Assembly (NCBI GenBank): GCA_035507035.1 | Contig: DATJOJ010000052.1 | Coordinates: 17,981-81,980 of the forward strand | DNA from: DATJOJ01 sp035507035 | GTDB taxonomy: Bacteria; Acidobacteriota; Terriglobia; Terriglobales; Acidobacteriaceae | Length of the DNA stretch: 64,000 nucleotides | Reading direction: 5' to 3' | Shown: piece by piece, positions 1 to 9,506 of the stretch | How the letters are laid out: each line of letters starts with the position of its first letter | Position numbering within the stretch: the first letter of the stretch is position 1 | Notes under the pieces: generated by a model | What the model saw: only the letters and a program-made list of their open reading frames with translations | Database searches by the model: none | Told to the model about the DNA's origin: nothing | Made by a program: the position numbers and the translations under genes

Positions 1-3000
1 CCCTGAATGCTCCAGTTGCGAGTTGGGAGGAACTGGACTCGGGCGGCTGGACGCAGCGCTTGTGCGATCGCCCACGCAGGGCCTTCCACTCGCCAAGCGC
101 GCAAATCTTCAGCGATTACGCTGAGGTCGAGTTTGGGAGAAAAACGATGGTCGATGCCGGCATAGGCCGATGTGTAGTAGAACTCGCGCGTGATGGGGAA
201 GAACTGAACGTCGCGTGCTCCCCATCCGGTTAAGAAAGCGGTGCTGGCCCAGGGATGGCCGATGCGAAAGTCCAGCGCCCCACTCAGATCGCGGGAACGC
301 AGAAAGCTTTCGGTAAATGGTCCGGTTTCGCGAATGGCGTATCCCGACACCGAGATCATGTTGAAGAAGGAACTGGTGTTCATGTATACGAACTGGCGGA
401 ACAGGTTCTGATTCATATCGACGGGATCTTCGGAATCCCGGCGGATGGTTTCCTGAATCCCAGCGTCGAAGCTGAGCACGTTTCTTCCGAGATGGATCGA
501 GGGATTCAGGCCGAAATTAAACGAAACGTCGGTCGTGTCGCGGTTGATGATCGCGTCGGCGCTCGGCAGCGAGATTTCCCCGCGAGCATTGCGTACCTGT
601 ATGAAGCCGCCCGCTCCGGGCAGATCCGCGAAGTGAAGATGATAAGCGCCGGTCCATTGCGTCTCGATGGAAGATCGCGGCGGCGGAAGCAGGTTTGCGC
701 GGCCAGGAATCGGATTGGGCACATCCAACTTGGCGTCGAGCGGATAGACGGTTGTATCTTCAAAAATTGGAGCGACGGAGAAATCCGAGAGGACGCTGAG
801 GCGGCTGTTGATCCGCATGCCTTCGTCAGCCGCGGCCTGCAGCAATTCGCGCTCGGCAGTCTGGTCTTGGCCGGCGGCCTCGGCAGCTTGGGCAAACGCG
901 CTGAGGGCCTGAGTGTTCTGATGTTGCTGACGCAGAATGCTGGCCTGGGCCAGAAGGAGTTGATAGCTGGGTTCGCCTTCGGCAGAGTCGCGAAGCGAAG
1001 AGATTTCGGCGTCAGCCTTGGCCGTTTCGCCTCTTGCCAGGTAGGCGTTGGCGAGGCCGATTTTCACCGAAGCGTCGGGCGCACCGGCTGCCTGAGCCTT
1101 CTGAAAGTAGAGTTCAGCAAGTTGGAAGTCGTGCATGTCGAGGAAGACGCCAGCGGCGAGCACGAACTGCTCGCCCGTGGGCGGGGCGGTCTCGCCGGTG
1201 CGGGCTTCCATCATGCCAAGGGCAATCTGACGGCGCGCTTCGTTCCATTGGCCTTCCCCTGCCATCAACTTTGCTGCCGCCAGGCGGACAGTCAAGCGAT
1301 CGCTTCCCGGCATGGTGAGCGCATCCTCGAAACGCTTCATGGCGGCATCGCGATCGCCCAACTGATTCAGGCTTTGACCGTCCATCACCAGAATTTCGCT
1401 GCGATCCTTGGGCTCGCTATTCTGCGAGTGCTGCTCTGCCAAGGCTACGTTTTTAAAAGTCTCGTCGCGGTTGCGCAACTGAGAATAGGACTGCGCGAGG
1501 TTGGCATAAATCAGAGGGTTGTCGGGAGCGATCTTTTGCGCTGTCTGAAGATAAGAAATCGCTTCTGTGTATTGACGCAGTCCATAAAGAGCATTCGCCA
1601 AAGCCAGATAAAGGGGAGCTTCGTCTGGGGCAAACTTCAGCGCAAGTTTGTACTCGGCTGCCGACTTGGTCAATATTCCCTCTTCGCCATACGCAGTGGC
1701 GCGGATCAAGTGAATGGCAAGGGAATCACCCATTTCTTTTTCGGCGACTTGCACCTGCTTGAGAGCCGCTCGCGGACGGTGAAGATTCAAGCTGGCGTAG
1801 GCAAGACCTAAATGGGCTTCGCCGTTGTTCGGTTCGAGGCGAAGTGCGGCTTCGAAGTCAGACGCTGCTTGTCCGGGCTTGCGCAAATCGTTGCGAACAT
1901 AGCCGCGATTCACGTAGGCCGTAGGAATATCCGAATTCAACGACAAAGCTTTGGTGAAATCAGCCTCGGCTTCCTCGAGTTGGCCGGCGTGCTTGTGAAG
2001 ATAGCCTTGCATCAACGGAATATCAGGTTCTTTCGGCAATGCGCTTCCGTACTGGTTCAGCAGCTGTTGTAACTCGTCGTAACGCTCCATGTGCAGCAGG
2101 TTGTAACCGAGGTAAACAATGACGTCGCGATCCCGAGGAAGCAGCTTGATGGCTTGCCGCCCCACTTCAGCCGACTCTTCGTCCTTGCCGCTGAAGCTCA
2201 GGTAGCGTTCCTTTTCGCGCATAACCATGGGAGTTTGCTGCATGTCTTTGTCGGCAAACTGGAGCCACTCTCCGGCAAGCGGAAGGTTATGGGCTTCGAT
2301 GGCGGCATTCATTCCGCCGGCGACGATCAGACTGTTCTTGGGGGCGATTTTGTGTCCCTTGCGATATTGGGCTTCCGCTTTGGCAAATTCCTTGCGCTGA
2401 GCGTACATATCGCCGAGCGCAAGATATGGAACGTAGGAGTTGGGGTAAACGGCGGCCAATTTTTGGAAGTATTTTTCGGCTTCCTGATCGTGGCCATTGG
2501 TGCGCAGCGTATACGCGAGCGATGTGAGCGCTAACTTATTGTTAGGGTCGAGGGACAGAACTTTTTTATAGGCTGCAATTGCGTCGTCGGGCTTGCCCAT
2601 TTTCGCCAGGAGGTCGCCATCGAGTTGCAGGCTGTTCGGATCTTTACTATTGATGGCCAGGGCTTCTTGCACGTCCTTGGTCGCGCCATCGAGATCCCCG
2701 CTATTCATTTTCACAAGGGCGCGAAGGCGGAGAAATTCTGGGCGATCGGGACCGTTCTCTTCGATGGTCTGAATTTGGGATTGTGCAGCTTCGAGATTGC
2801 GCTTGAAGCCGACATCGTCTCCGACCTTGTGGTAGAGCTCGACCAGATCCATGCGGAGCTGGATGCTGTAAAGCGGACCTTCGGGAACCGATGGCGGCAG
2901 ATGCTGCACGGCTGCTTCGTATTCAGCGATTGCGTCCTGGTCACGCTCTTCGAGATTGGCAATCTGCGCGCGAATGGCGTGTAGACGATAATGATCGGCT

Positions 3001-3998
3001 TCGATAGTGCCCGCGCGTTTTACGAAAGGTTGCGCGGCGTCGAGCGAGCCGATATTCACATCGGATTGAGCGGCGGAAAGCTGCAGGTTGAGGTCTTCTG
3101 GGGCTGCATTCGCAGCTTCGGTGTAGAGCTTAGCCGACGCCTCCGGATCGCCGGAAAGCTGATAGGTGTAGGCCAGTTCGGCCATGATGTCAGGCGTTTT
3201 CTGGCGAATGGACTTGAGGGCGGCAATCGCAGCCGGGTAGTTTCCGGTTTCGCGATAAAACGCGGCGAAAGAGCGCTGAACTTCGGGATTATTGGGGGCG
3301 TGCTTCTTGGCAGCCTGAAGGTAGCGATTTGCGTCATCGTACTTTTTCAAACGCTGGTACGAGAGGGCCATGAGCAGTTCAGTGCGAGCCTCGGACTGAA
3401 CCTGCTCAGCACGAGATAAGACATTTAGGGCTTGGTCGTACTTGCCGTCTCTCAGATAGATTTCACCGAGAACCTGTTCGTCGTTGGCACGCTTGGGATC
3501 GGCGGCAACGACTCTCTCTAGAAGACGCTGGGCGTCGTCGAGCTTGCCAATCATGCTGTAGCTTTGTGCGAGGCCGGAAAGTCCATCGAGCGACGAGGGA
3601 TTGATTTTCAGCCCGCGATTATAGGCGTCGAGCGAGAGCTGGGTTTTTCTATCCAGCCGCGCAGCGTAGCCGAGCAGAAACCATAACTGTGCATCGTTCG
3701 GGCTGTTGCCGGCGGCGCGTTGGGCATACTCGACCGCGGCTGAATAATGGCCACTTTTCAAGGCCATTTCAGCGGCGCGGGCCAGTCGCGCATTCTGAAT
3801 ATTGGAACCCCAGCCGAGCTGTTTTTGTGACGAATTTTGAGTAGAGCTGTTTTGCGGCGAAGTCTGAGGCGTCGTTGGTTGTGAGTTCGCCGGTGTACCC
3901 GAATTTACTTTGTAGGTTTGTGCCACAGAGACGCCAAGAAAGGCGCTTATCAGCAAAAACACCAAAAGCGTCTTCGAGCGAAAGAGCCAAAAACCCAA
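1..3998 (-). CDS. TPR protein with C-terminal beta-barrel-like domain, 3' end outside window
   Basis: An open frame on the minus strand runs from a TTG at 3998 off the left edge (about 1332 codons visible). The TTG is preceded by GGAGGAACACC, a good ribosome site, and starts a signal peptide (FWLFRSKTLLVFLLISAFLG, then ..VSVAQ). Residues about 60-1050 are tandem helical repeats of TPR type, such as AAEYAQRAAGNSPNDAQLW-like units. From about residue 1060 the composition changes to alternating beta strands rich in aromatic, Asn and Gly residues (for example VSFNFGLNPSIHLGRNVLSF and ISVSGYAIRETGPF), as in an outer-membrane barrel. TPR plus barrel in one chain is the layout of exopolysaccharide exporters such as BcsC, PgaA and PelB; this is analogy, not homology I can prove. 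It is divergent from the glycan operon at 4146. The missing C-terminus prevents counting strands. Confidence 0.85.
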   Translation of the reverse strand, partial: MGFWLFRSKTLLVFLLISAFLGVSVAQTYKVNSGTPANSQPTTPQTSPQNSSTQNSSQKQLGWGSNIQNARLARAAEMALKSGHYSAAVEYAQRAAGNSPNDAQLWFLLGYAARLDRKTQLSLDAYNRGLKINPSSLDGLSGLAQSYSMIGKLDDAQRLLERVVAADPKRANDEQVLGEIYLRDGKYDQALNVLSRAEQVQSEARTELLMALSYQRLKKYDDANRYLQAAKKHAPNNPEVQRSFAAFYRETGNYPAAIAALKSIRQKTPDIMAELAYTYQLSGDPEASAKLYTEAANAAPEDLNLQLSAAQSDVNIGSLDAAQPFVKRAGTIEADHYRLHAIRAQIANLEERDQDAIAEYEAAVQHLPPSVPEGPLYSIQLRMDLVELYHKVGDDVGFKRNLEAAQSQIQTIEENGPDRPEFLRLRALVKMNSGDLDGATKDVQEALAINSKDPNSLQLDGDLLAKMGKPDDAIAAYKKVLSLDPNNKLALTSLAYTLRTNGHDQEAEKYFQKLAAVYPNSYVPYLALGDMYAQRKEFAKAEAQYRKGHKIAPKNSLIVAGGMNAAIEAHNLPLAGEWLQFADKDMQQTPMVMREKERYLSFSGKDEESAEVGRQAIKLLPRDRDVIVYLGYNLLHMERYDELQQLLNQYGSALPKEPDIPLMQGYLHKHAGQLEEAEADFTKALSLNSDIPTAYVNRGYVRNDLRKPGQAASDFEAALRLEPNNGEAHLGLAYASLNLHRPRAALKQVQVAEKEMGDSLAIHLIRATAYGEEGILTKSAAEYKLALKFAPDEAPLYLALANALYGLRQYTEAISYLQTAQKIAPDNPLIYANLAQSYSQLRNRDETFKNVALAEQHSQNSEPKDRSEILVMDGQSLNQLGDRDAAMKRFEDALTMPGSDRLTVRLAAAKLMAGEGQWNEARRQIALGMMEARTGETAPPTGEQFVLAAGVFLDMHDFQLAELYFQKAQAAGAPDASVKIGLANAYLARGETAKADAEISSLRDSAEGEPSYQLLLAQASILRQQHQNTQALSAFAQAAEAAGQDQTAERELLQAAADEGMRINSRLSVLSDFSVAPIFEDTTVYPLDAKLDVPNPIPGRANLLPPPRSSIETQWTGAYHLHFADLPGAGGFIQVRNARGEISLPSADAIINRDTTDVSFNFGLNPSIHLGRNVLSFDAGIQETIRRDSEDPVDMNQNLFRQFVYMNTSSFFNMISVSGYAIRETGPFTESFLRSRDLSGALDFRIGHPWASTAFLTGWGARDVQFFPITREFYYTSAYAGIDHRFSPKLDLSVIAEDLRAWRVEGPAWAIAQALRPAARVQFLPTRNWSIQ

Positions 3999-4145
3999 GG
4001 TGTTCCTCCCCGCAGATCAATCGAACGCAGCCTCCTTCGATTCAGAACGAATGGCGAACGTTGGCTAAGTTACGTTGCTTAACCGCGGGCGGGTGAGCAA
4101 CCCGACTTCTGACTCTGGAATCGAAGATTTCTGCGGGAGGAAACT

Positions 4146-5900
4146 GTGCCAACGGTTGAAGAGCCGATTGTGCGTTCGCAGCGGCCTGTGCCGATCAGCA
4201 TGGTGCTGTTGATCGCTTTTGCCATTCACGCGCCACTATTGTTGATGGAGTTGCCGCTCCGGTCGTACGACACCAACTTTCATATTTTCTTCGCATCGCA
4301 CTACGTGCGCCATTGGTTCGATCCGTGGAACCCGAAGTGGTATGCGGGATTCTCGCAAACCACGTACCCCCCCTTGCCTCAGCAGTGGGTCGCGCTGATT
4401 TCACACGTCACCGGCCTGGATTTGGCGTACATGGTCGTGCAGTTGATTGCCATCCTGTTGCTGGCGGTGGGAGCGTACCGATTTTCGCGGTTATGGGTCG
4501 ATCCGCGGGCTGCCTCGCTTGCCGCGCTGGCCAGCGTGCTGTTGGGTTCGGAATCGTTCCTGGTATATAACGCCGGCCAACTGTCAACAACGGTTGCAGC
4601 GCCGCTGTATCTGAATGCCTTGCCATATCTGTACGAGTGGGTTCGGCATGGACGGTGGCGCGGGTTTTTCAAAGGCTCGGTTCTGTGCGTGGCCGCCGCA
4701 GCGGCACACCATGCTACGTTACTCTTCGGCTCCTTCCTCTTTTGCGCCCCTGTACTCGTATTGGCGCTGATAGATCGGCAGGAGGGCGAGCGGGTATCCA
4801 CGGGCGCTTTCTCGATGCGAACGATTGCGGTTGCGATATTTATCGGTATTGCGATCGCCATCGTGCTCCTGCCGTTCTGGATCGCGTTGATTCACTATCC
4901 GGTTACGCAGACGCCGATTCCGCACCCCAGCCGTGCTAATTACATCTTGAGTCCGGCATGGGGGTTGAATTACTTCATCGTTCCGTACGGCGCTCTGCTG
5001 CTTGCCGTGCCTTTTGTAATCATCCGTGGGTCGTCCGATCCCCGGCTGCGACCCTTGATGTTCGGCTTCTGGGTGGCATTCTTGCTCGGACTGGGTGGAA
5101 CGACGCCAGTCGGACACTGGCTCCTGGGACGAGCGTTTGAAGTCATCACCATGGAGCGCTTCAGCTACTGGGCAAACCTGCTGGCACTGCCATTTGTGGG
5201 CTTACTCGCGGAAGAACTCATCGATCGTTTCCGCCTCAAAGCCGTTGTCGGTTTGGCAATAGCTGCAGGGATGACGTGTGCGTGGGCGGTCGCGTGGGAT
5301 GCGTATCATCCCACCGACGCAGCGAATTTTAGCGTTGATTCCATCGCCACCTGGCTGAACCGCGATGGCCACGACCGATACCGCTACGTCACGCTTGGCT
5401 TTGGAAACAAGATTTCGCGCTTGGCCATTCTTACCGACGCGAGCAGCGTTGACGGCGAGTGGAACTCGGGCCGCATGTTGCCGGAGTTGACAGCACACGG
5501 TGGCGCGGCCTTGACGAGTTCAAAGTATTTCGGACAATCCGGCCTGGATGCGTTGACGGCGATCTTGCACCACGCGGACCGCTATGGTTTGAAGTGGGTG
5601 ATCATGCGCGATCCGTACTATGAGCCGCTGCTGGTCTTTGCCGGCTGGCGAAAAGTGGATTCCGTCGAGGATGGGACGATCTCGATCTGGGGCAAGGAGG
5701 ATGTGCCCCCCGCGACACCCGTGAATGCGCCGCAAATTCCGCCGGCCTGGCAGGGGTTGCTATGGGGCACGTTGCCGATCGGCAGCAGCTTCTTAGCGAT
5801 CCTGCTGGCATTTATTCCCGATCGTAAGCGAGCGGAGCACCTAGTGATGCAGCCTGAGGCTCGCGATAGAAATCTCGCACTAGGGAGGATGATCTCGTAA
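4146..5900 (+). CDS. Polytopic membrane protein, PTPS-related / GT-C-like glycosyltransferase
   Basis: 584 residues from a GTG placed 5 nt after GGGAGG. There are about 10-12 membrane helices in the first two thirds, then a soluble stretch (about 385-525) and one last helix. After helix 1 comes an acidic residue in SYDTNFH, then WNPKWYAGFSQTTYPPL. This pattern fits the 6-pyruvoyl-tetrahydropterin-synthase-related membrane family (PF10131), whose fold resembles GT-C enzymes that move sugars from lipid carriers to acceptors outside the membrane. Substrate unknown. It is first in an operon: its TAA overlaps the next ATG (TAATG at 5898-5902). The divergent neighbour is the TPR/barrel protein, and 3999-4145 must hold both promoters. 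Family assignment is from motif recall; the enzymatic role is inference. Confidence 0.85.
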   Translation: MPTVEEPIVRSQRPVPISMVLLIAFAIHAPLLLMELPLRSYDTNFHIFFASHYVRHWFDPWNPKWYAGFSQTTYPPLPQQWVALISHVTGLDLAYMVVQLIAILLLAVGAYRFSRLWVDPRAASLAALASVLLGSESFLVYNAGQLSTTVAAPLYLNALPYLYEWVRHGRWRGFFKGSVLCVAAAAAHHATLLFGSFLFCAPVLVLALIDRQEGERVSTGAFSMRTIAVAIFIGIAIAIVLLPFWIALIHYPVTQTPIPHPSRANYILSPAWGLNYFIVPYGALLLAVPFVIIRGSSDPRLRPLMFGFWVAFLLGLGGTTPVGHWLLGRAFEVITMERFSYWANLLALPFVGLLAEELIDRFRLKAVVGLAIAAGMTCAWAVAWDAYHPTDAANFSVDSIATWLNRDGHDRYRYVTLGFGNKISRLAILTDASSVDGEWNSGRMLPELTAHGGAALTSSKYFGQSGLDALTAILHHADRYGLKWVIMRDPYYEPLLVFAGWRKVDSVEDGTISIWGKEDVPPATPVNAPQIPPAWQGLLWGTLPIGSSFLAILLAFIPDRKRAEHLVMQPEARDRNLALGRMIS

Positions 5901-7027
5901 TGGGGCGCTTACTGGCGGTAATCATTCTCATTGTTACCTTGCTTCTGGTGGTGATTGGTACGGTGTGGCCGGACAAAGCGGCGCTGGCTATGATGGTCGG
6001 CACCCGGGCGCGGACCATCCATCGCGCGACATCTCCCGAGGCTGCAGCTCAGATTTTGCTGTCGGATATCAGCGCGCGCGATTGGCCGAGCGCCTATTCC
6101 CGGCTCGCCAACAAGTCCGAATTTAGCGAAGACCAATTTGAGCGGGATTTGACCGGCGGCTATCCCAGCCTGCGCTCTCACGCAACGGTCGATAGCTTCG
6201 ACCTGCATCCGCTGCACGCGACGAATGACGAGGCGGAGATCAGGGCCGATCTGCACTGGTCGACGGTCGTCGGCGATTTTCAAGAGTCCCGCGCGTTGAA
6301 AGTTGTAAGGAACGGTGACACGTGGGCAGTCGATTGGCCGTTAACCAAGGAGCAGCACGTTCCGCCCCAGGTGATCGCGGTCAATTATTTGCGCTGGGAC
6401 GTGATTTATCGCGGTCCTGAGGATGATTGGGGAACGCAAGACGTGGAGGCGCCGCACATTCGCATTGTCGACATGAATCCGGTGGGACGTCCGGATGAGG
6501 TCGCGGTGATGGGGGAAATCCTGAACGAGGACGTGGTTCCCGCATACGTTACGGTGAAGGCAACGTTGCTGCGCAAGGATGGGTCGGCAATTGCCACCGA
6601 GGACGCATTCGACAAGATTTGTCACACGTTGTTACCCAAGCAGGTTTCTCCATTCCGCATTGATTTTCCGAATGCGCGCCTTGCGGACGTGGACAGCGTG
6701 CGCATGCAACCCACTTCGAGCCTGGTGGCAGCATCCGCCGATCCGGTGGTGGAGATAGAAGATCAAAAGTTGAATGCTTCGTCGCGGCCGACGCTTAGCG
6801 GGGAATTGGTCAACCAGAGCGGGCAAATTGTGAACATTGCCCACGTGCTGGGAACGTTTTATGACAACCGCGGCCAACTGCAGTGGGTTTCGGATGGCTA
6901 TGTGAACCGGGCCCTTTTGCCGCGAATTCCGGCGGCGTTTGCGATTTCGATCCCGCCGGATGTCGTGAGCAAAGTGAACACCTATCGGGTCACTACGACC
7001 ACCTTCACTTCCCATCAATACCAATGA
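5900..7027 (+). CDS. Membrane-anchored periplasmic protein, NTF2-like plus FxLYD-like
   Basis: 375 residues. One N-terminal helix (LLAVIILIVTLLLVVIGTVW) anchors the protein. Residues about 45-135 resemble an NTF2-like/DUF4878 fold: a helix (AAQILLSDISARDWPSAYSRL) followed by strands ending in GDTWAVDWPL. The remainder contains two beta-rich segments; the last (SGELVNQSGQIVNIAHVLGT, then FYDNRGQLQ) resembles FxLYD-type domains found on bacterial surface proteins. No catalytic motif was seen. It overlaps the membrane protein upstream by TAATG and the next gene by ATGA, so co-translation is likely and the product probably works with the GT-C-like protein, perhaps as a periplasmic partner. That role is inference. 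Confidence 0.85.
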   Translation: MGRLLAVIILIVTLLLVVIGTVWPDKAALAMMVGTRARTIHRATSPEAAAQILLSDISARDWPSAYSRLANKSEFSEDQFERDLTGGYPSLRSHATVDSFDLHPLHATNDEAEIRADLHWSTVVGDFQESRALKVVRNGDTWAVDWPLTKEQHVPPQVIAVNYLRWDVIYRGPEDDWGTQDVEAPHIRIVDMNPVGRPDEVAVMGEILNEDVVPAYVTVKATLLRKDGSAIATEDAFDKICHTLLPKQVSPFRIDFPNARLADVDSVRMQPTSSLVAASADPVVEIEDQKLNASSRPTLSGELVNQSGQIVNIAHVLGTFYDNRGQLQWVSDGYVNRALLPRIPAAFAISIPPDVVSKVNTYRVTTTTFTSHQYQ

Positions 7028-7884
7028 AAACGGCGATCACATTATCGTTGGGATTTCTGGTGGCTCTGACACTTTGCGGTCGAGCTGCGGGTCAAGATTT
7101 GCAATTCCCCAAGACGGTTGAGGCCGGAAGGGCATTTTCGGTCCCGACGACGGGGAGCGGCAAAGCAACGCTCTATGTTGTCGGACCGACACAGGTGCTC
7201 CGGCGCGAGGTATCGTTAGGGGAAAACATTGCATTCGCGCGCGGCGAAATGGCGAATGCCGGCCACTATACGGCTTTCCTCACAGGTTCATCGACAGCAA
7301 CTGCAGACTTCGATGTCACTCCAGTTAGCCAGCCATCTTCGATCAGTTTTCTGGCTAAGCCGTCGCGCTTGGCGGTGGATTTGCCGAATGGCATCAGCGG
7401 CGTGGCTTATGTGTTTGATGTATTTCGAAATCTGATTTTGCAGCCGACACCGGTCTCCTTTCAGCTCTCCGGCGCGAACAGTGCGGTGCAGGTCCAGAAA
7501 GTCGAAACGAAGAATGGCGTGGCCTGGGTGAAGATGAATTCCGCTACGCGGTCCGGTCCGGCCCAGTTTGAAGCCGAGGCTGGAGGCGTCGTGGACAAAC
7601 GGGTAATCGAGCAAGTGCCGGGGGATCCCTGCAACTTGCGAATGACCGCGCGGGCTGACGGGGACCGGGTTGCGCTGGAGACGGATCCGGTGCGCGATTG
7701 CAGCGGCAATCCGGTTCCGGACGGGACGATTATCAGTTTCACGGAAAGTTACAACGGCGAAACATCCACTGTCGACGCGCCGCTTAAGCGTGGCGTGGCG
7801 AAAACCGATCTGCCGGCCTACAAAGGGGCGACGATTACGGTGGCCGCAGGCGTGGTGATGGGGAATGAAATCCGGTGGCAATGA
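7024..7884 (+). CDS. Secreted Ig-like beta-sandwich protein
   Basis: 286 residues. The ATG at 7024 is chosen because it forms an ATGA overlap with the upstream stop and starts a clean signal peptide (MKTAITLSLGFLVALTLCG.. RAAGQ). A longer reading from 6883 would start inside the previous gene. The mature part is beta-rich without cysteine-dense or catalytic motifs; segments such as ANGISGVAYVFDVF-like and DPVRDCSGNPVPDGTIISF resemble bacterial Ig-like (invasin/Big) repeats, where a D.dGNpvpdG turn is common. Third gene of the operon 4146-8408. It is likely periplasmic or surface-exposed; function unknown. Confidence 0.8.
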   Translation: MKTAITLSLGFLVALTLCGRAAGQDLQFPKTVEAGRAFSVPTTGSGKATLYVVGPTQVLRREVSLGENIAFARGEMANAGHYTAFLTGSSTATADFDVTPVSQPSSISFLAKPSRLAVDLPNGISGVAYVFDVFRNLILQPTPVSFQLSGANSAVQVQKVETKNGVAWVKMNSATRSGPAQFEAEAGGVVDKRVIEQVPGDPCNLRMTARADGDRVALETDPVRDCSGNPVPDGTIISFTESYNGETSTVDAPLKRGVAKTDLPAYKGATITVAAGVVMGNEIRWQ

Positions 7885-8408
7885 AGAAGACTGTGTTTCG
7901 GAAATTGAAGGCTTTGAAATGGACCGCATTGTTGGGCTGCATCTTTGCGGGATTGCTTCTAATGGGAGCCGACGAGCCTGCGGTACATGTCGAAGCGGTG
8001 GATGCATCGAGTCCCAGAGAACTTGAGCAGCAGACTCAGGAAGCGGTGGTGCGCGATTACCTGCTTGCCTGGCAGACCTTGGATCATGCGATGGGCGCAA
8101 ATCAGACCGATCTGCTCGATGCAACGTTCGTTGGCGTGGCAAAGGAGAAATTAGCGGATGCGATTCGTGAGCAGCAAAAGGCTGGCATTCAGACACACTA
8201 TATCGACCGCTCGCACGATCTTAAACTGGTTTTCTATTCACCCGAAGGATTGTCGATCCAGCTTTTGGATACTGTGGAATACGATGTGCAGCTCGTAGAC
8301 CACGACAAGGTGCAGGCGACGCAGCATGTCCGAACGCGATATGTCGCGGTGCTGAGCCCGACCGAGGTGCGATGGAAAGTGCGCATTTTTCAGGCAGAGG
8401 CTCAGTAG
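7881..8408 (+). CDS. Small exported or membrane-anchored protein of unknown function
   Basis: 175 residues from ATG 7881, which overlaps the previous stop as ATGA. A GTG two codons earlier (7875) is possible but breaks the overlap pattern of the operon. The N-terminus is a hydrophobic signal or anchor (WTALLGCIFAGLLLMG). The rest is an alpha/beta domain: helix QQTQEAVVRDYLLAWQTLDH, then strands with KLVFYSPEGLSIQLLDTVEY and a final TEVRWKVRIFQAE. This is the layout of an NTF2-like domain, similar in outline to the protein at 5900-7027. It is the last gene of the four-gene overlapping set; 126 nt separate it from the glycosyltransferase at 8535. Confidence 0.75.
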   Translation: MKKTVFRKLKALKWTALLGCIFAGLLLMGADEPAVHVEAVDASSPRELEQQTQEAVVRDYLLAWQTLDHAMGANQTDLLDATFVGVAKEKLADAIREQQKAGIQTHYIDRSHDLKLVFYSPEGLSIQLLDTVEYDVQLVDHDKVQATQHVRTRYVAVLSPTEVRWKVRIFQAEAQ

Positions 8409-8534
8409 CTGAATGCGCCAATCTCAGCGCTCCACCTGACAACGCGAAGCTGTCATTGGCTCATCGGAGAAAGGTTACTGCGGCAAAAACGCAATGGCTG
8501 CGGTAAACGCCACTTTTGTGTTCGAGGAGCCCTG

Positions 8535-9494
8535 ATGATCTCTGTCGTAGTACCCATCTACAACGAAGAAGAAATCATAGCCATTCTGCACGCGGCCATC
8601 GTCTCGGCGATGGAAATAACCGGCGAAGAATGGGAAGTCGTGTATGTCAACGATGGTTCTCGAGACTCCTCGCTCGAGCTATTGCGAGAGTTGCAAACGG
8701 TATACAGCAATGTTGTGGTAGTGGACCTGTCGAGAAATTGGGGGCATCCAGGTGCGGTGTCGGCGGGACTGCAGACCGCGCGGGGTGATGCTGTCGTCCT
8801 GATGGATGGTGACCTGCAAGACCCACCTGAGGTGATACCGGAATTGATCTCCGCCTGGCGCTCGGGCGCGCAAGTGGTTACTGCGGTGAGACGAAGCCGG
8901 CAAGAGAGCCGCAAATATCTGGCTATTCTGTTTCCTTTGTTCTACCGCATTTTCGGGGCGTTAGCGGACTATCCCATACCACTGAATGCTGGAATTTTCG
9001 GGTTATTGGATCGCCAAGCGGTGGATTCGATCAACTCCTTGCGCGAAGGGAATCGTTATTTTCCAGGGCTGAGGGCGTGGGTCGGCTATCGGAACGCCAT
9101 TGTCTATTACGACCGGCATGATCGGGTGGGCGGAGAAGGCAAACTGACGTTCGTAAGCCGTATTAAGTATGCGATGGACGCGATCACCAACTTCAGTTAT
9201 AAGCCGTTACGAGTGAGCTTTGTCTGCGCGGGGCTGACGGCGGGATTAGCGGTTGTTTTGGCTATCGGAGCTCTGTTTCAGCATGGTTCAGTCGGATATG
9301 GCATCGCTGCTTCGGTGTTCTTTGTGGGCAGCCTTCTCTTGTTCTGCATGGGAATTCTGGGCGAATATCTCGGCCGGGTTTACGATGAAGTTCGTGAGCG
9401 GCCGGTCTCGATCATCAATCGAGTGCACCGCGTAGAACAGGCGGCCGAAACACCGAGAGCTCGCGATCTAGAACGCTTGTTTCCAGCTGCCTGA
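8535..9494 (+). CDS. Family 2 glycosyltransferase, DPM1/ArnC/GtrB type with two C-terminal helices
   Basis: 319 residues. ATG follows GAGGAG by 5 nt. The N-terminal GT-A domain shows SVVVPIYNEEE, VVYVNDGSRDSS and the metal-binding MDGDLQDPPEVIP motif. The C-terminus has two membrane helices (about 228-255 and 262-290). This is the architecture of enzymes that transfer a sugar from a nucleotide donor to polyprenyl phosphate on the cytoplasmic face. The lipid-linked sugar would suit a GT-C-type transferase such as the product of 4146. The pairing is inference from neighbourhood; sugar identity cannot be read. Confidence 0.93.
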   Translation: MISVVVPIYNEEEIIAILHAAIVSAMEITGEEWEVVYVNDGSRDSSLELLRELQTVYSNVVVVDLSRNWGHPGAVSAGLQTARGDAVVLMDGDLQDPPEVIPELISAWRSGAQVVTAVRRSRQESRKYLAILFPLFYRIFGALADYPIPLNAGIFGLLDRQAVDSINSLREGNRYFPGLRAWVGYRNAIVYYDRHDRVGGEGKLTFVSRIKYAMDAITNFSYKPLRVSFVCAGLTAGLAVVLAIGALFQHGSVGYGIAASVFFVGSLLLFCMGILGEYLGRVYDEVRERPVSIINRVHRVEQAAETPRARDLERLFPAA

Positions 9495-9506
9495 TTTTCT
9501 TAAGAA

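Noticed and set aside
255..3419. Long plus-strand reading frames (for example 255-1811)
   Set aside because: They are antisense to the continuous TPR/barrel frame, lack ribosome sites and encode Gly/Arg/Val-rich sequence with no domain.
4379..5117. Minus-strand frames in the GT-C-like gene
   Set aside because: Antisense to a membrane protein with clear helices; no independent support.
7288..8196. 302-codon minus-strand frame
   Set aside because: Antisense to two overlapping operon genes; no signal, motif or ribosome site.
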